Source: Bacteroidales bacterium
Lineage (GTDB): Bacteria > Bacteroidota > Bacteroidia > Bacteroidales > UBA10428
Direction: 5' to 3'
Assembly: GCA_016935615.1 (NCBI GenBank)
Contig: JAFGQO010000192.1
Coordinates: forward strand, 91,091 to 135,889
Length of the DNA stretch: 44,799 nt
This document shows, in pieces, positions 25,181-34,795 of this stretch. Made by a program: the position numbers and the translations under genes. The notes beneath the pieces were generated by a model. That model saw only the letters and a list, made by a program, of their open reading frames with translations. It was not told the origin of the DNA and searched no databases. Positions within the stretch are counted from its first letter, which is position 1. The number at the start of each line of letters is the position of its first letter.

Positions 25181-27499
25181 ATGATAAATAATTTAGTCAT
25201 TGTTGAATCTCCGGCAAAGGCAAGAACAATTGAAAAATTTCTGGGAAAAGATTTTCGGGTTACTTCCAGTATGGGCCATATTCGTGATTTATCAAAAAAA
25301 GATTTTGGTATTGATTTAAAGAACAACTATACCCCTGAATATATTGTTCCAAACGATAAAAAGAAAATCGTAAATGAACTTAAAAAGCTTGTTAAAGAAG
25401 CAAATACAGTCTGGTTAGCTTCTGATGAAGACCGCGAGGGTGAAGCTATCGCATGGCATCTTTTTGAAGTGTTAAAACTTGATCCGGTCAAAACCCGACG
25501 AATTGTTTTTGGGGAAATTACCAGGAATGCTATTCTTGAATCCATCAAAAATTACCGTGCCATAGATAAAAATCTGGTAAATGCTCAGCAAGCCAGAAGA
25601 GTACTTGACCGCCTTGTAGGTTTTGAACTTTCTCCGGTTCTCTGGAAAAAAGTGAAACCCGCTCTTTCTGCAGGAAGGGTTCAATCAGTAGCGGTACGAT
25701 TAATTGTCGAGCGCGAAAGGGAAATCATTAATTTCAAACCCGTTTCAACCTTCAGAACAACCGGAATATTCAATACAAAAAACAGTGACGGGAAAAATTT
25801 CCAGATAAAATCCGAATTGGATCAGAGATTCAGGGACAAATCTACTGCTTTTGAATTTTTGGGAAAATGCAGAGGCGCTGAATTCAGAATATCTGACATC
25901 ATAAAAAAGCCTGCAAGAAAATCACCGTCACCACCCTTTACCACTTCAACACTGCAGCAGGAAGCTAGCAGAAAACTCGGTTTTTCTGTCTCACAAACTA
26001 TGAGTGTTGCACAAAGGCTCTATGAATCCGGGTTTATCACTTATATGAGAACTGATTCTGTAAATTTGTCTCAATTGGCTTTAAATGTTGCAAGAAAAAC
26101 AATTACAGAAGAGTTTGGCGATAAATATGTAAATATTCATCAATACAAAACAAAAACAAAAGGAGCCCAGGAAGCTCATGAGGCTATTCGCCCCACATAT
26201 ATTGAAAATTCATCTGTTGCAGGAACAAATGCAGAAAAAAGACTTTATGATTTAATCTGGAAAAGAACGTTGGCATCGCAGATGAGCGATGCTCAACTGG
26301 AAAAGACAATAGCTGAAATTGCCATCTCAACAAGCAGTGAGAAATTTGTAGCACAGGGTGAAGTGATCCTGTTTGACGGTTTTCTTAAATTGTATATTGA
26401 ATCCTCTGACGAAGAAAACATTGAAGATTCAAAAGGACTTCTTCCTCCTTTAAGAAAGGATCAGTCACTTGAAAATTTGGAAATAGTTGTTGCACAAAGA
26501 TTTACTAATCCTCCTGCCCGTTATACAGAAGCCAGTCTTGTAAAAAAATTGGAAGAATTGGGAATCGGCCGGCCATCTACCTATGCTCCTACTATTTCAA
26601 CTATTCAGAACAGGGGATATGTAATCAAAGAAGATCGTGAGGGAAAAGAAAGAGAATATATATCTATGAAATTACGGAATGGTTTCATAGAAGAAACAAT
26701 GGAAAAAGAAAATTACGGGCGGGAAAGGGCGAAGTTGTTCCCTGATAACATTGGTATGATTGTCAATGATTTCCTGATAGAATATTTTAAGGAGATCATG
26801 GATTTTAATTTTACTGCAAGTGTTGAAAAAGAATTTGACGATATCGCAGAAGGTAATTTGCTTTGGACAAAAATGATTGATGATTTTTATAAACCATTTC
26901 ATAAAAGAGTCGAAGAAACAATTGAAAATTCGGATTATTCTAAAGGAGAAAGAAAAATCGGGGATGACCCTGAAACAGGAAGACCTGTAATAGCAAGGAT
27001 GGGGAGATATGGGCCGATCGTCCAGATTGGAGATCAGGAAACGGAAGAAAAACCAAGGTATGCCAGTCTGCTTAAAGGTCAGCATCTTGAAACCATAACC
27101 CTGGAAGAAGCTCTTGATTTATTTAAGCTGCCTCGAACTATTGGCCAGTATAAAGGGAAAGAAATGGTTGTTGGTATTGGAAGATTTGGCCCTTATGTAC
27201 GACATGATTCAAAGTTTTATTCACTTAAAAAAGGAATTGACGATCCCTATAAAATAACATCAGAACGGGCAATTGAACTGATACTTGAAAAAATGGAGAC
27301 CGATAAAAACCGGATAATCAAGACTTTTGAAGATGAGCCTGATCTGCAGATATTAAATGGCCGATGGGGACCTTATATTGCGTATAAAAAGAAGAATTTT
27401 AAAATCCCCAAAAACTCTGATCCTTCAAAATTAAATAAAGAAGAATGCCTGAAAATAATTAATAATCCATCTTCAAAGAAGAAAAAAAATAATTCATGA
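25181..27499 (+). CDS. topA: DNA topoisomerase I (type IA)
   Basis: This enzyme relaxes negative supercoils by passing strands through a transient tyrosine-linked nick. From ATG 25181 it has 772 residues and begins MINNLVIVESPAKARTIEKF. The Toprim domain shows NLVIVESPAKA and the metal motif DEDREGEAIAWH; the active Tyr288 is in GFITYMRTDS; TKGAQEAHEAIRPT and GIGRPSTYAPTI follow. The C-terminus carries repeated GRYGP/GRFGP/GRWGPY elements lacking zinc cysteines, as in other topA proteins of this phylum. It overlaps the next gene by 4 bases (ATGA), so the arginase-like gene is translationally coupled. Confidence 0.97.
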   Translation: MINNLVIVESPAKARTIEKFLGKDFRVTSSMGHIRDLSKKDFGIDLKNNYTPEYIVPNDKKKIVNELKKLVKEANTVWLASDEDREGEAIAWHLFEVLKLDPVKTRRIVFGEITRNAILESIKNYRAIDKNLVNAQQARRVLDRLVGFELSPVLWKKVKPALSAGRVQSVAVRLIVEREREIINFKPVSTFRTTGIFNTKNSDGKNFQIKSELDQRFRDKSTAFEFLGKCRGAEFRISDIIKKPARKSPSPPFTTSTLQQEASRKLGFSVSQTMSVAQRLYESGFITYMRTDSVNLSQLALNVARKTITEEFGDKYVNIHQYKTKTKGAQEAHEAIRPTYIENSSVAGTNAEKRLYDLIWKRTLASQMSDAQLEKTIAEIAISTSSEKFVAQGEVILFDGFLKLYIESSDEENIEDSKGLLPPLRKDQSLENLEIVVAQRFTNPPARYTEASLVKKLEELGIGRPSTYAPTISTIQNRGYVIKEDREGKEREYISMKLRNGFIEETMEKENYGRERAKLFPDNIGMIVNDFLIEYFKEIMDFNFTASVEKEFDDIAEGNLLWTKMIDDFYKPFHKRVEETIENSDYSKGERKIGDDPETGRPVIARMGRYGPIVQIGDQETEEKPRYASLLKGQHLETITLEEALDLFKLPRTIGQYKGKEMVVGIGRFGPYVRHDSKFYSLKKGIDDPYKITSERAIELILEKMETDKNRIIKTFEDEPDLQILNGRWGPYIAYKKKNFKIPKNSDPSKLNKEECLKIINNPSSKKKKNNS

Positions 27500-28650
27500 C
27501 CCTGCTAGATTTTCTTGATCCTGTTAGCCTTGATAAACCTGAAAATCCTTACATTTCAGGAGCCAATACCTTTTCCAGAAATATAACTGTTCATACACCG
27601 GATTTTGAATTAAAAAATCTTGATCCTTACGATATCGCAATTATCGGAGTACAGGAGGACAGAAACTCAAATAACAAAGGCGCTTCTTTGGCCCCTGATA
27701 AAATCAGGGCTCAACTCTATCAATTAATAAAAGTGAGTGACAAGATCCGGATAATTGACCTTGGGAATCTTAAACAGGGAAATACATTTAATGATACTTA
27801 TTCAGCATTAAAAGAAGTTGTAAATATTTTGGTGTCCAATAACCTGGTTAGCATAATTATTGGCGGGACACAAGAATTGACGATACCTGTTTTTCAGGTA
27901 TTTGAAAAAATAAGATCTAACATCAATGTTACTGCTATTGACAGGACCATTGATCTTGTTGAAGATTCCATTAATAGTTCTTCGGAAACTTATCTTTCTG
28001 AAATACTATTTAAAAAAAGATCATTATTTAAATTTTGCAGTTTAGGTTATCAGCTTCACTTAACAAAGTCAGGTAATATTGATCTGATCAACAAATTATA
28101 TTACGATGCTTTCCGACTTGGAGAAATTCGATCCGATATTTCTATGGTAGAGCCCTTGCTTCGTGACACGGATATTGTAAGTTTTGACATCAGTTCTGTC
28201 CGGCAATCAGAAGCTCCCGCATTCATTAAGCCTTCCCCCAGTGGTTTTTATTCTGAAGAAGTATGCCAGTTGGCAAGATATTCGGGTCTCAGTGAAAAAA
28301 TATCTGTTTTTGGACTTTTTGAAGTCAATCCTAAATATGATATCAACGATCAAACAGTAAATTTAGCCGCTCAGATCGTGTGGTATTTTCTTGATGGATA
28401 CTCTTGCAGAAAAGTGGAATTCCCATCCGGCGAAAATAAAAACTTTAAAACTTTTATCGTAGGTCATTCAGATCTTGATTATGAAATAACTTTTTATAAA
28501 AGCACAGTAAGTGAAAGATGGTGGATGGAAGTCCCCAACCCGAAAAACGAAACAACTGTACTTGTATCCTGTTCTTATGCAGATTATCAAAAAGCCTGTG
28601 AACAGGAAGTACCTGACATATGGTGGAAATGTTTTCAGAAACTTTCCTGA
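27496..28650 (+). CDS. Arginase/formimidoylglutamase-fold protein with degenerate metal site
   Basis: This 384-residue protein has the ureohydrolase (arginase/agmatinase) fold, seen in IAIIGVQEDRN near residue 47, SLAPDKIR, IIGGTQELTI (121-130), SFDISSVRQSEAP (229-241) and FGLFEVNPKYD (272-282). Active family members bind two Mn ions through GGxHS, DxHxD and SxDxDxxDP. Here the first His is Gln126, DxHxD reads DRTID (149-153) with Thr for His, and the second Asp of the third motif is Ser233. Catalysis by the usual mechanism is therefore doubtful. It overlaps topA by 4 bases and precedes the T9SS operon on the same strand; a scaffold or ligand-sensing role is only a guess. Confidence 0.8.
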   Translation: MTLLDFLDPVSLDKPENPYISGANTFSRNITVHTPDFELKNLDPYDIAIIGVQEDRNSNNKGASLAPDKIRAQLYQLIKVSDKIRIIDLGNLKQGNTFNDTYSALKEVVNILVSNNLVSIIIGGTQELTIPVFQVFEKIRSNINVTAIDRTIDLVEDSINSSSETYLSEILFKKRSLFKFCSLGYQLHLTKSGNIDLINKLYYDAFRLGEIRSDISMVEPLLRDTDIVSFDISSVRQSEAPAFIKPSPSGFYSEEVCQLARYSGLSEKISVFGLFEVNPKYDINDQTVNLAAQIVWYFLDGYSCRKVEFPSGENKNFKTFIVGHSDLDYEITFYKSTVSERWWMEVPNPKNETTVLVSCSYADYQKACEQEVPDIWWKCFQKLS

Positions 28651-28795
28651 AAAAAACGCAAATTATTTCACTCACTTTTTTATATTTTTCGGTAACCTTA
28701 GCCTAAAAATTTAAGTATAAATATGAATAGAAAGACCATTGTTGATTTCTATGCTTGTATGAGTACAATATTTTTACTTATTTTACTTTCTATAT

Positions 28796-28820
28796 AAAAG
28801 CCTTATTAATAAAGGCTTTT
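28796..28820 (+). terminator. Hairpin terminator or attenuator ahead of the T9SS operon
   Basis: AAAAGCCTT (28796-28804) and AAGGCTTTT (28812-28820) form a perfect 9-bp stem with a 7-base loop, with T residues closing the 3' arm. It lies 145 bases after the arginase-like stop and only 20 bases before porP, so it either ends the topA transcript or attenuates entry into the secretion operon. Confidence 0.55.
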
Positions 28821-28839
28821 CCTGATTTAGGAAGAGAAT

Positions 28840-29784
28840 ATGAAAAAACTGCTCATATCAATTATTACTTTAGCAATGAACCTGGTTTTACTTGCACAGC
28901 AAATACCCCAGGCATCGCACTTTATGTATGATAATTTAAGAATGAATCCCGGAAGTGCCGGAAGTATGGATATGATATGCGTAAGCGGCATAATGAGACA
29001 AGAAATGGTCGGTTTCCCCGGAAACCCTGAAAATTTCTTCTTTAACGTGGAAGCCCCGTTCAACATCGCAAGATCAAAGCATGGAGTCGGATTGTCTGTA
29101 TACCGCGATGCTTTGGGTTTTAATTCGGATATAAACGTGCAATTGGCCTATGCATTTCGAATCAACGTTGGAGATGGAACACTTGGAATAGGTATAAACG
29201 GTGCCCTGATTGATAAAACCCTTGACAATCCTCAGTGGACTCCAACTGACGCTACTCAGGATCAATACATTCCCAGTGGTGATGCAGACATGACATTTTC
29301 GTTCGGAGCAGGTTTATTTTACAGAAGGGAAGATATTTATTTTGGCGCTTCTGTCTTGAATATCAACAGTCCTGAGGTGATTACACCACCCAGTGATGTA
29401 AATAATAATGAATCAAAGTATAACCTTAACATGCATTATTACGTTACAACAGGATATGATATGCAAATGAATAATCCGGCATGGGAATTAAAGCCGGCGG
29501 TTCTTTTAAAATCTGATGGTATTGCAACAGATATGGACTTTAATCTGACTGTTGCATACAATAAAAAGTTTTGGGGTGGCGTTTCCTATAGAACAGGAGG
29601 GGTTTTGGTTGGGATGATCGGACTTCAGTTGTTCGAAGGATTTAAAATTGGATATTCATACGATTTTCCGATCACAACCATGATGAAATACCAGCAGGGA
29701 TCGCATGAAATATTGTTGAATTACTGCTTTAAAATCGGTGTTGAGAAGGCACCTCAAAAATATAAGAGCATTAGGTATTTATAA
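28840..29784 (+). CDS. porP: PorP/SprF family type IX secretion outer-membrane protein
   Basis: This 314-residue protein is of the PorP/SprF family, outer-membrane beta-barrel components associated with the T9SS PorK-PorN ring. A signal peptide (MKKLLISIITLAMNLVLLAQ) precedes the family hallmark QASHFMYDNLRMNPGSAGS, in which a Y/F-N-P-A/G-x-A/G motif follows the mature start. The rest alternates as beta strands and ends with a strand segment HEILLNYCFKIG. It is the first gene before gldK, the same order as porP-porK in Porphyromonas. No PG-binding domain is appended, so it is the short form. Confidence 0.92.
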   Translation: MKKLLISIITLAMNLVLLAQQIPQASHFMYDNLRMNPGSAGSMDMICVSGIMRQEMVGFPGNPENFFFNVEAPFNIARSKHGVGLSVYRDALGFNSDINVQLAYAFRINVGDGTLGIGINGALIDKTLDNPQWTPTDATQDQYIPSGDADMTFSFGAGLFYRREDIYFGASVLNINSPEVITPPSDVNNNESKYNLNMHYYVTTGYDMQMNNPAWELKPAVLLKSDGIATDMDFNLTVAYNKKFWGGVSYRTGGVLVGMIGLQLFEGFKIGYSYDFPITTMMKYQQGSHEILLNYCFKIGVEKAPQKYKSIRYL

Positions 29785-29855
29785 AAAATGTTTTAAATTT
29801 ATATATGATTTGATTTTAACCAGAAAATAGTTGTTACAGATAAATTCCTTTGATT

Positions 29856-31190
29856 ATGAAAAAGCTTATTTCTTTAAGTTTCGTCTTTGCTGTTTTAATC
29901 ATTAGTAGCTGTTCCAATTATCGTGGAGGCGAACTTACCGGTGTCCCCGGAAGAGCAAGGTATTTTGAGCCGGATCCGTTTGGGATGATTTTCGTTCCGC
30001 AAGGAAGTTTTACTACAGGACTTAATGATCAGGATGTTCCCTGGTCGCAAAATACGTATTCACGTAATGTTACGCTTGATCCATTCTGGATGGATGAAAC
30101 TGAAATCACAAACAATGAATATCGTCAGTTCGTATTTTGGGTTCGTGATTCAATTATGAGAAGAATGCTTGGTGAAGTTCTCGATGATTTTGTGATCTCA
30201 GAAGACCAGTTTGGCAATCCTATTGATCCTCCGAGTTTGAATTGGGATATGAGGATAGATTTCAGGGATGAAGAGATCAGTGAAACTCTCAGTGAACTTT
30301 ACTACAATGAACAGGAAAGATTTTACAGTAGAAAAGAAATCGATACCAGGAAGCTTATGTATGAATATTTCTGGGTTGATTTAAAACAAGCTGCTAAGAA
30401 ATCAAATCGTTACAACTACCAAACAAAAAAGTATGAAGGGTATGTAACCAATGCAGATGGTGAAAGAATCGAGATCCAGGACAGATCCAATTTCATCATT
30501 CGCGATATGGTTAATATTTATCCTGATACTTTATGCTGGATAGCAGATTTTACTTACAGTTTTAACGAACCGCTTACAACTCGCTATTTTTGGCATCCTG
30601 CGTATGATAACTACCCTGTTGTTGGTATAACCTGGAAACAGGCTTCGGCATTTTGCATATGGAGAACAAATTACCTGAATGCCGCACTTGCAATGGCAGG
30701 TCAACCTGCTGTTCATGAATATCGTTTGCCACTTGAATCTGAATGGGAATATGCTGCCCGTGGAGGCCTTGAGCATTCTATGTATCCCTGGGGTGGTTAT
30801 TATACACGTAACAAAGAAGGTTGTTTCCTCGCAAATTTTAAACCACTAAGAGGAAATTATATAGATGATGGCGGATCTGTAACTCTGGCCGTTGGAACAT
30901 ACCAGCCAAATGAATACGGACTTTATGATATGGCGGGAAATGTTGCTGAATGGACAGCGAGTGCATACGATGAATCAGCTTATATTTTTACACATGATCT
31001 GAATCCTGATTATAAATACAATGCCCTGCCGGATGATCCGCCGGTATTGAAAAGAAAAGTAATTCGCGGTGGATCCTGGAAAGATATTGGTTATTATCTT
31101 CAGAACGGGGCTCGTACATATGAATATCAAGATACTGCAAAATCTTATATTGGATTTAGATGTGTGAGATCTTATCTTGGATCCAATTAA
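29856..31190 (+). CDS. gldK: Type IX secretion lipoprotein GldK/PorK
   Basis: GldK forms the outer-membrane-attached periplasmic ring of the T9SS together with GldN. From ATG 29856 the protein has 444 residues; an in-frame TTG two codons earlier is less likely. A lipoprotein signal ends at Cys19 (LIISSC). The body has the SUMF1/formylglycine-enzyme fold: PFGMIFVPQGSFTTG near 41, WMDETEITNNEYRQF, RLPLESEWEYAARGG, YDMAGNVAEWTAS and a C-terminal RGGSWKDIGYY/GFRCVRS. The fold is used structurally in T9SS, not for sulfatase maturation. Confidence 0.97.
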   Translation: MKKLISLSFVFAVLIISSCSNYRGGELTGVPGRARYFEPDPFGMIFVPQGSFTTGLNDQDVPWSQNTYSRNVTLDPFWMDETEITNNEYRQFVFWVRDSIMRRMLGEVLDDFVISEDQFGNPIDPPSLNWDMRIDFRDEEISETLSELYYNEQERFYSRKEIDTRKLMYEYFWVDLKQAAKKSNRYNYQTKKYEGYVTNADGERIEIQDRSNFIIRDMVNIYPDTLCWIADFTYSFNEPLTTRYFWHPAYDNYPVVGITWKQASAFCIWRTNYLNAALAMAGQPAVHEYRLPLESEWEYAARGGLEHSMYPWGGYYTRNKEGCFLANFKPLRGNYIDDGGSVTLAVGTYQPNEYGLYDMAGNVAEWTASAYDESAYIFTHDLNPDYKYNALPDDPPVLKRKVIRGGSWKDIGYYLQNGARTYEYQDTAKSYIGFRCVRSYLGSN

Positions 31191-31227
31191 TTAAATTCTA
31201 ACACATCACTTAAAACTTATCTATAGT

Positions 31228-32163
31228 ATGATCAATTTAACCGATGTAGTTCAGAGTTCAGGCTGGAGAAATTTTATGGCCAAACTCTATGGTTGGGGTG
31301 CTTCTGTTGTGATTATTGGTGCACTCTTTAAAATCAACCACTGGAAAGGCGGTACCGTAATCATTACACTTGGACTTGTTACCGAAGCGATTATCTTTTT
31401 CTTCTCGGCATTTGAACCCCTGCACGAAGAACTTGACTGGACACTTGTCTATCCGGAACTTGCAGGTTTGTCTGATCCGGATGAAATTGAAAATTTCAAA
31501 GAAAGCAGAATTATTGAAGGAGGCAGGTCTGTGGACAGGATAGAGGATATTCTGGGGAAATCAGGAGTTGATACCGATGCCCTTTCAAAACTTGGCGAAG
31601 GTTTTAACCAGCTCAACAAAACAGCGCATAACCTTGTTGACATATCAAAAGCCACAGTGGCCACACAGGAATTTGTCAATAACCTGGAAGGAGCGGCGTC
31701 TTCCATAGGCGGACTTACTGATACCTATGTTTCCACAGGTGATTCTATTAAGGACTCTACAACAAAACTTACAAGTGCTTACTTTGAAGCTGCCAACAAA
31801 ATTATTAAATCAGGAGAAGATATAGCAGATTCATACCAGGGAATTGCTTCAACAATTCAGGAAGAACAGAAACATATTTCGGTCGGCAGTAAAGAACATG
31901 AAGTTCAGATCGAAAAGCTGAATAAGACTATTTCTGCTCTTAATTCTGTATACGAGACTCAAATACGTGACGGTCAGGATCAGATGAAGGAGGCTTCAGA
32001 ACTTTATTCAGGATTGCATTCAATGATCAAGAATCTGAAAGCATCTGTGGAAGAAACCGGCAAATACAAAGAGGAAATATCCAAGCTGAAAGAAAGCATT
32101 GCATCTTTGAATTCAATTTATGGCAATATGCTTTCTACCATGAACGTATTAACAAAACAATAA
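31228..32163 (+). CDS. gldL: Type IX secretion motor protein GldL/PorL
   Basis: GldL is the inner-membrane pentameric stator that, with GldM, uses the proton-motive force to drive secretion and gliding. It has 311 residues. Two helices, about 21-36 and 43-62, carry the family motif LYGWGASVVIIGALFKI and a conserved intramembrane Glu (E53 in LVTEAIIFFF) matching the proton-linked residue of the family. The rest (about 90-311) is a long, predicted coiled-coil cytoplasmic tail, rich in Ser/Asn/Lys repeats. It lies 37 bases after gldK. Confidence 0.97.
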   Translation: MINLTDVVQSSGWRNFMAKLYGWGASVVIIGALFKINHWKGGTVIITLGLVTEAIIFFFSAFEPLHEELDWTLVYPELAGLSDPDEIENFKESRIIEGGRSVDRIEDILGKSGVDTDALSKLGEGFNQLNKTAHNLVDISKATVATQEFVNNLEGAASSIGGLTDTYVSTGDSIKDSTTKLTSAYFEAANKIIKSGEDIADSYQGIASTIQEEQKHISVGSKEHEVQIEKLNKTISALNSVYETQIRDGQDQMKEASELYSGLHSMIKNLKASVEETGKYKEEISKLKESIASLNSIYGNMLSTMNVLTKQ

Positions 32164-32188
32164 ACCAAGCAACTTCATCGAATAACTT

Positions 32189-33847
32189 ATGGCCCACGGC
32201 AAAGAAACTCCGAGACAAAAAATGATAGGCATGATGTATTTAGTGCTTATGGCATTGCTGGCACTAAATGTATCGAAAGAAGTGCTTGATGCTTTTACCG
32301 TACTGGACAGCGGATTAATCAGTACACTTCAAAATCTCGGAACAACCAACGAAAAAGTTATAGCTGATTTTTCATCACAAGCTGAAATAAATCCCAAAAA
32401 AGTTGGCCCCTGGAGAGACAAAGCTTTGGAAGTACAGAAAAAATCCAAAGAAATTGTTGAATTTATTCAGGATAAGAAAATAGAAATGATTATCGAAGCT
32501 GAAGGCGAGGAATCCGAAGCACTCAGTGGCAAGGATATTGATCTTGAATTGATTAATTCAAAAGACAATACAGAAGTCCCTGCTTACATCATGATTGGCG
32601 ATAACAATGACAGAGCCGCCCATGATCTTCGTGTAATGATAGAAGAATATAGAGATTATCTTGTTAATGATATTGTAACCGCTGCAAATTCCGATGCGAT
32701 CAGGCAATCTATAGCCACCAGTTTGAATACCGATGCTAAAAAGGATGATGAATTATCTCATCTTGAAGGGAATACCTGGGAAAGCGATCATTTCCTTGAT
32801 TCTCCATTAGCAGGAGTTCTTACGATATTATCGGGTATTCAGATCAACGTCAAAAATGCTGAATCCGAAGCCTTGAAATATTTGTACAGGCAGATCGATG
32901 CTGGTTCCTTCAAATTTAACCAACTGAATGCGACAGTTATTCCAAACTCGAACTATGTGATTCGGGGAAATGAATACAAAGCTCAAGTGTTTTTAGCAGC
33001 CAGTGATACAACAGCATTCCCGATAATATATGTTACCGAAAATTCCCATCCTTATGATTCGACTTTAGCAGATGACGGAAATACATGGGAATATGAGAAA
33101 AGAAAAGATCTGAAATATGAAACATTAACAGTTGAAAAAGGATCAGGAAAAGGCATATATACTGTACCCGGTTCAAGCACCGGAACCAGATACTGGGGAG
33201 GAATCATTGAGCTTACCGGTCCTGACGGTACCAGGATTGTAAAACCATTTAAAAGAAGCTATCTTGTTGCTGAAGGATCTGTAACTGTTGCTCCTACAAA
33301 AATGAATGTGTTCTATCTTGGAGTAGACAACCCGGTTGATGTTTCTGTTGCCGGAGTGCAACCTGATAAGATAGATATAAGCGTAACCAATGCAAGGCAT
33401 GTAAAACGCAAAGATTCTTATATTATCAGACCAATCAGGCCGGGAAATGCATACGTTGTTGTATATGCTAACATTGATGGCAAAAGACGTGAAATGGGAC
33501 GCCGTGAGTTCAGGGTAAAAACGGTTCCCAGTCCTGTTGCTATGGTCAACAATCAGAACGGTGGCGCAATTACCAAAAGTGTATTGCTTGCCCAACTCGG
33601 TGTTTTTGCTGAAATGGAAAATTTTGATTTTGACCTGAAATTCACGATCACTGAATTTACTGTATCAGCTACAATACAAGGTTTTACGCGGGAATTTACT
33701 TCCAAATCAAACCGGTTTACGGAAGAACAGAAGAATCTGATCGGAAACCTTAATCGTGGACAGAACGTATATATTCAGGATATTAAAGCAGTAGGACCGG
33801 ATGGTGCCACCAGGCGTCTTTCAACAATTAATTTTAAATTGAATTAA
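32189..33847 (+). CDS. gldM: Type IX secretion motor protein GldM/PorM
   Basis: GldM is the dimeric rotor that crosses the periplasm from GldL to the GldK/N ring. It has 552 residues: the start MAHGKETPRQKMIGMMYLVL leads into a single membrane helix (about 13-28), followed by a helical D1 domain and three beta-rich domains D2-D4. FKRSYLVAEGSVTVAPTKMN in the middle (start of D3) and PSPVAMVNNQNGG (start of D4) are family hallmarks. Spacing of 25 bases from gldL and 16 to gldN supports one transcript. Confidence 0.97.
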   Translation: MAHGKETPRQKMIGMMYLVLMALLALNVSKEVLDAFTVLDSGLISTLQNLGTTNEKVIADFSSQAEINPKKVGPWRDKALEVQKKSKEIVEFIQDKKIEMIIEAEGEESEALSGKDIDLELINSKDNTEVPAYIMIGDNNDRAAHDLRVMIEEYRDYLVNDIVTAANSDAIRQSIATSLNTDAKKDDELSHLEGNTWESDHFLDSPLAGVLTILSGIQINVKNAESEALKYLYRQIDAGSFKFNQLNATVIPNSNYVIRGNEYKAQVFLAASDTTAFPIIYVTENSHPYDSTLADDGNTWEYEKRKDLKYETLTVEKGSGKGIYTVPGSSTGTRYWGGIIELTGPDGTRIVKPFKRSYLVAEGSVTVAPTKMNVFYLGVDNPVDVSVAGVQPDKIDISVTNARHVKRKDSYIIRPIRPGNAYVVVYANIDGKRREMGRREFRVKTVPSPVAMVNNQNGGAITKSVLLAQLGVFAEMENFDFDLKFTITEFTVSATIQGFTREFTSKSNRFTEEQKNLIGNLNRGQNVYIQDIKAVGPDGATRRLSTINFKLN

Positions 33848-33863
33848 CTTTTAAATACAAGAT

Positions 33864-34727
33864 ATGATGAAAAAGATTGTGTTATTGCTTGTCGGATTAT
33901 CAGTATTGGCAGTTACTTACAAAGTATCTGGTCAGGATAACTTACAGGAAGTGTATGTCAGGGAACATATCCCCCTGAAAAAACCTGTCCCGTATGAATA
34001 CATCCGTGAAGCGGATGTGATGTGGTCGAAAATCATTTACAGAATGATTGATCTTCGTCAAAAACAAAACCTCGCTTTATATTACCCTACAAAACCTATT
34101 GGTGGTAGAATGAATCTTATTGATCTCCTGCTTTGGGGCATTGACAACGAAGGTGTAAGGGCTTTTTCAACCAATGACCCTTTGAATGAATTTACTGCAC
34201 AAATGACAATTGATCAGGTAGATGAAGCCTTTGATGCAGGAACAGACACTACAAGAACAACTGATCCCGGAACAGGTCAGCTTATTGATATTGTCGTGGA
34301 GAATCCCAGGAAAACTTATGAGGTTAAAAAATTACTTGTGAAAGAAAAATGGTTTTTCGATAAAAACCATTCCGTAATGAAGGCCAGGATCATCGGAATA
34401 AGTCCAATCAGGGTATACAATCGTGAAGACGATCAGGGAATGCCTACAGACGAGATTCTGCAAACACCGACTTTCTGGGTTTATTTTCCGGAAATCAGAC
34501 CTATTCTGGCAAATCATGAAGTATTTAACAGAAATAATGATTCACAGAGGATATCATTTGACGACTTCTTTATGCAACGCCGTTTCGCAAGCCATATTTT
34601 TGCCGTATCCAATGTATATGACAACCGATGGATAAATTCCTATACTATGGGTGTCGATGCACTATTGGAAGCTGAGAATCAAAAAGAATGGTTATTCAAT
34701 ATAGAACACGATCTTTGGGAATATTAA
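33864..34727 (+). CDS. gldN: Type IX secretion protein GldN/PorN
   Basis: GldN is the soluble periplasmic partner of GldK in the outer-membrane ring. It has 287 residues with a signal peptide (MMKKIVLLLVGLSVLAVTYK, cleavage probably near SGQ) and the family start REHIPLKKPVPYEYIREADV. Other conserved stretches are NLALYYPTKP, KWFFDKNHSVMKARIIGISP and TFWVYFPEIRP, and the C-terminal DDFFMQRRF. It is the last gene of the operon and is followed 22 bases later by a strong terminator. Confidence 0.96.
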   Translation: MMKKIVLLLVGLSVLAVTYKVSGQDNLQEVYVREHIPLKKPVPYEYIREADVMWSKIIYRMIDLRQKQNLALYYPTKPIGGRMNLIDLLLWGIDNEGVRAFSTNDPLNEFTAQMTIDQVDEAFDAGTDTTRTTDPGTGQLIDIVVENPRKTYEVKKLLVKEKWFFDKNHSVMKARIIGISPIRVYNREDDQGMPTDEILQTPTFWVYFPEIRPILANHEVFNRNNDSQRISFDDFFMQRRFASHIFAVSNVYDNRWINSYTMGVDALLEAENQKEWLFNIEHDLWEY

Positions 34728-34749
34728 AATTGTATTCCTGTATAAAAAG

Positions 34750-34779
34750 AGGCTGTCTGTTGACAGCCTTTTTTATTTT
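34750..34779. terminator. Strong bidirectional intrinsic terminator between gldN and manC
   Basis: AGGCTGTC (34750-34757) and GACAGCCT (34762-34769) make an 8-bp GC-rich stem with a TGTT loop followed by TTTTTTATTTT. On the other strand the stem is followed by CTTTTTATA, so it can serve both convergent transcripts. Confidence 0.9.
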
Positions 34780-34795
34780 ATAACTATTTTAATTT

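Noticed and set aside
26672..27085. 137-codon open frame antisense to topA
   Set aside because: Shadow of topA; rich in Phe/Ile/Ser from reverse-complemented Lys/Glu/Asn codons.
29856..31190. GldK as a formylglycine-generating sulfatase-maturing enzyme
   Set aside because: The fold is shared, but the lipoprotein signal, the operon and the sequence match the T9SS ring protein.
33173..33595. 140-codon open frame antisense to gldM
   Set aside because: No independent support; gldM is certain on the other strand.
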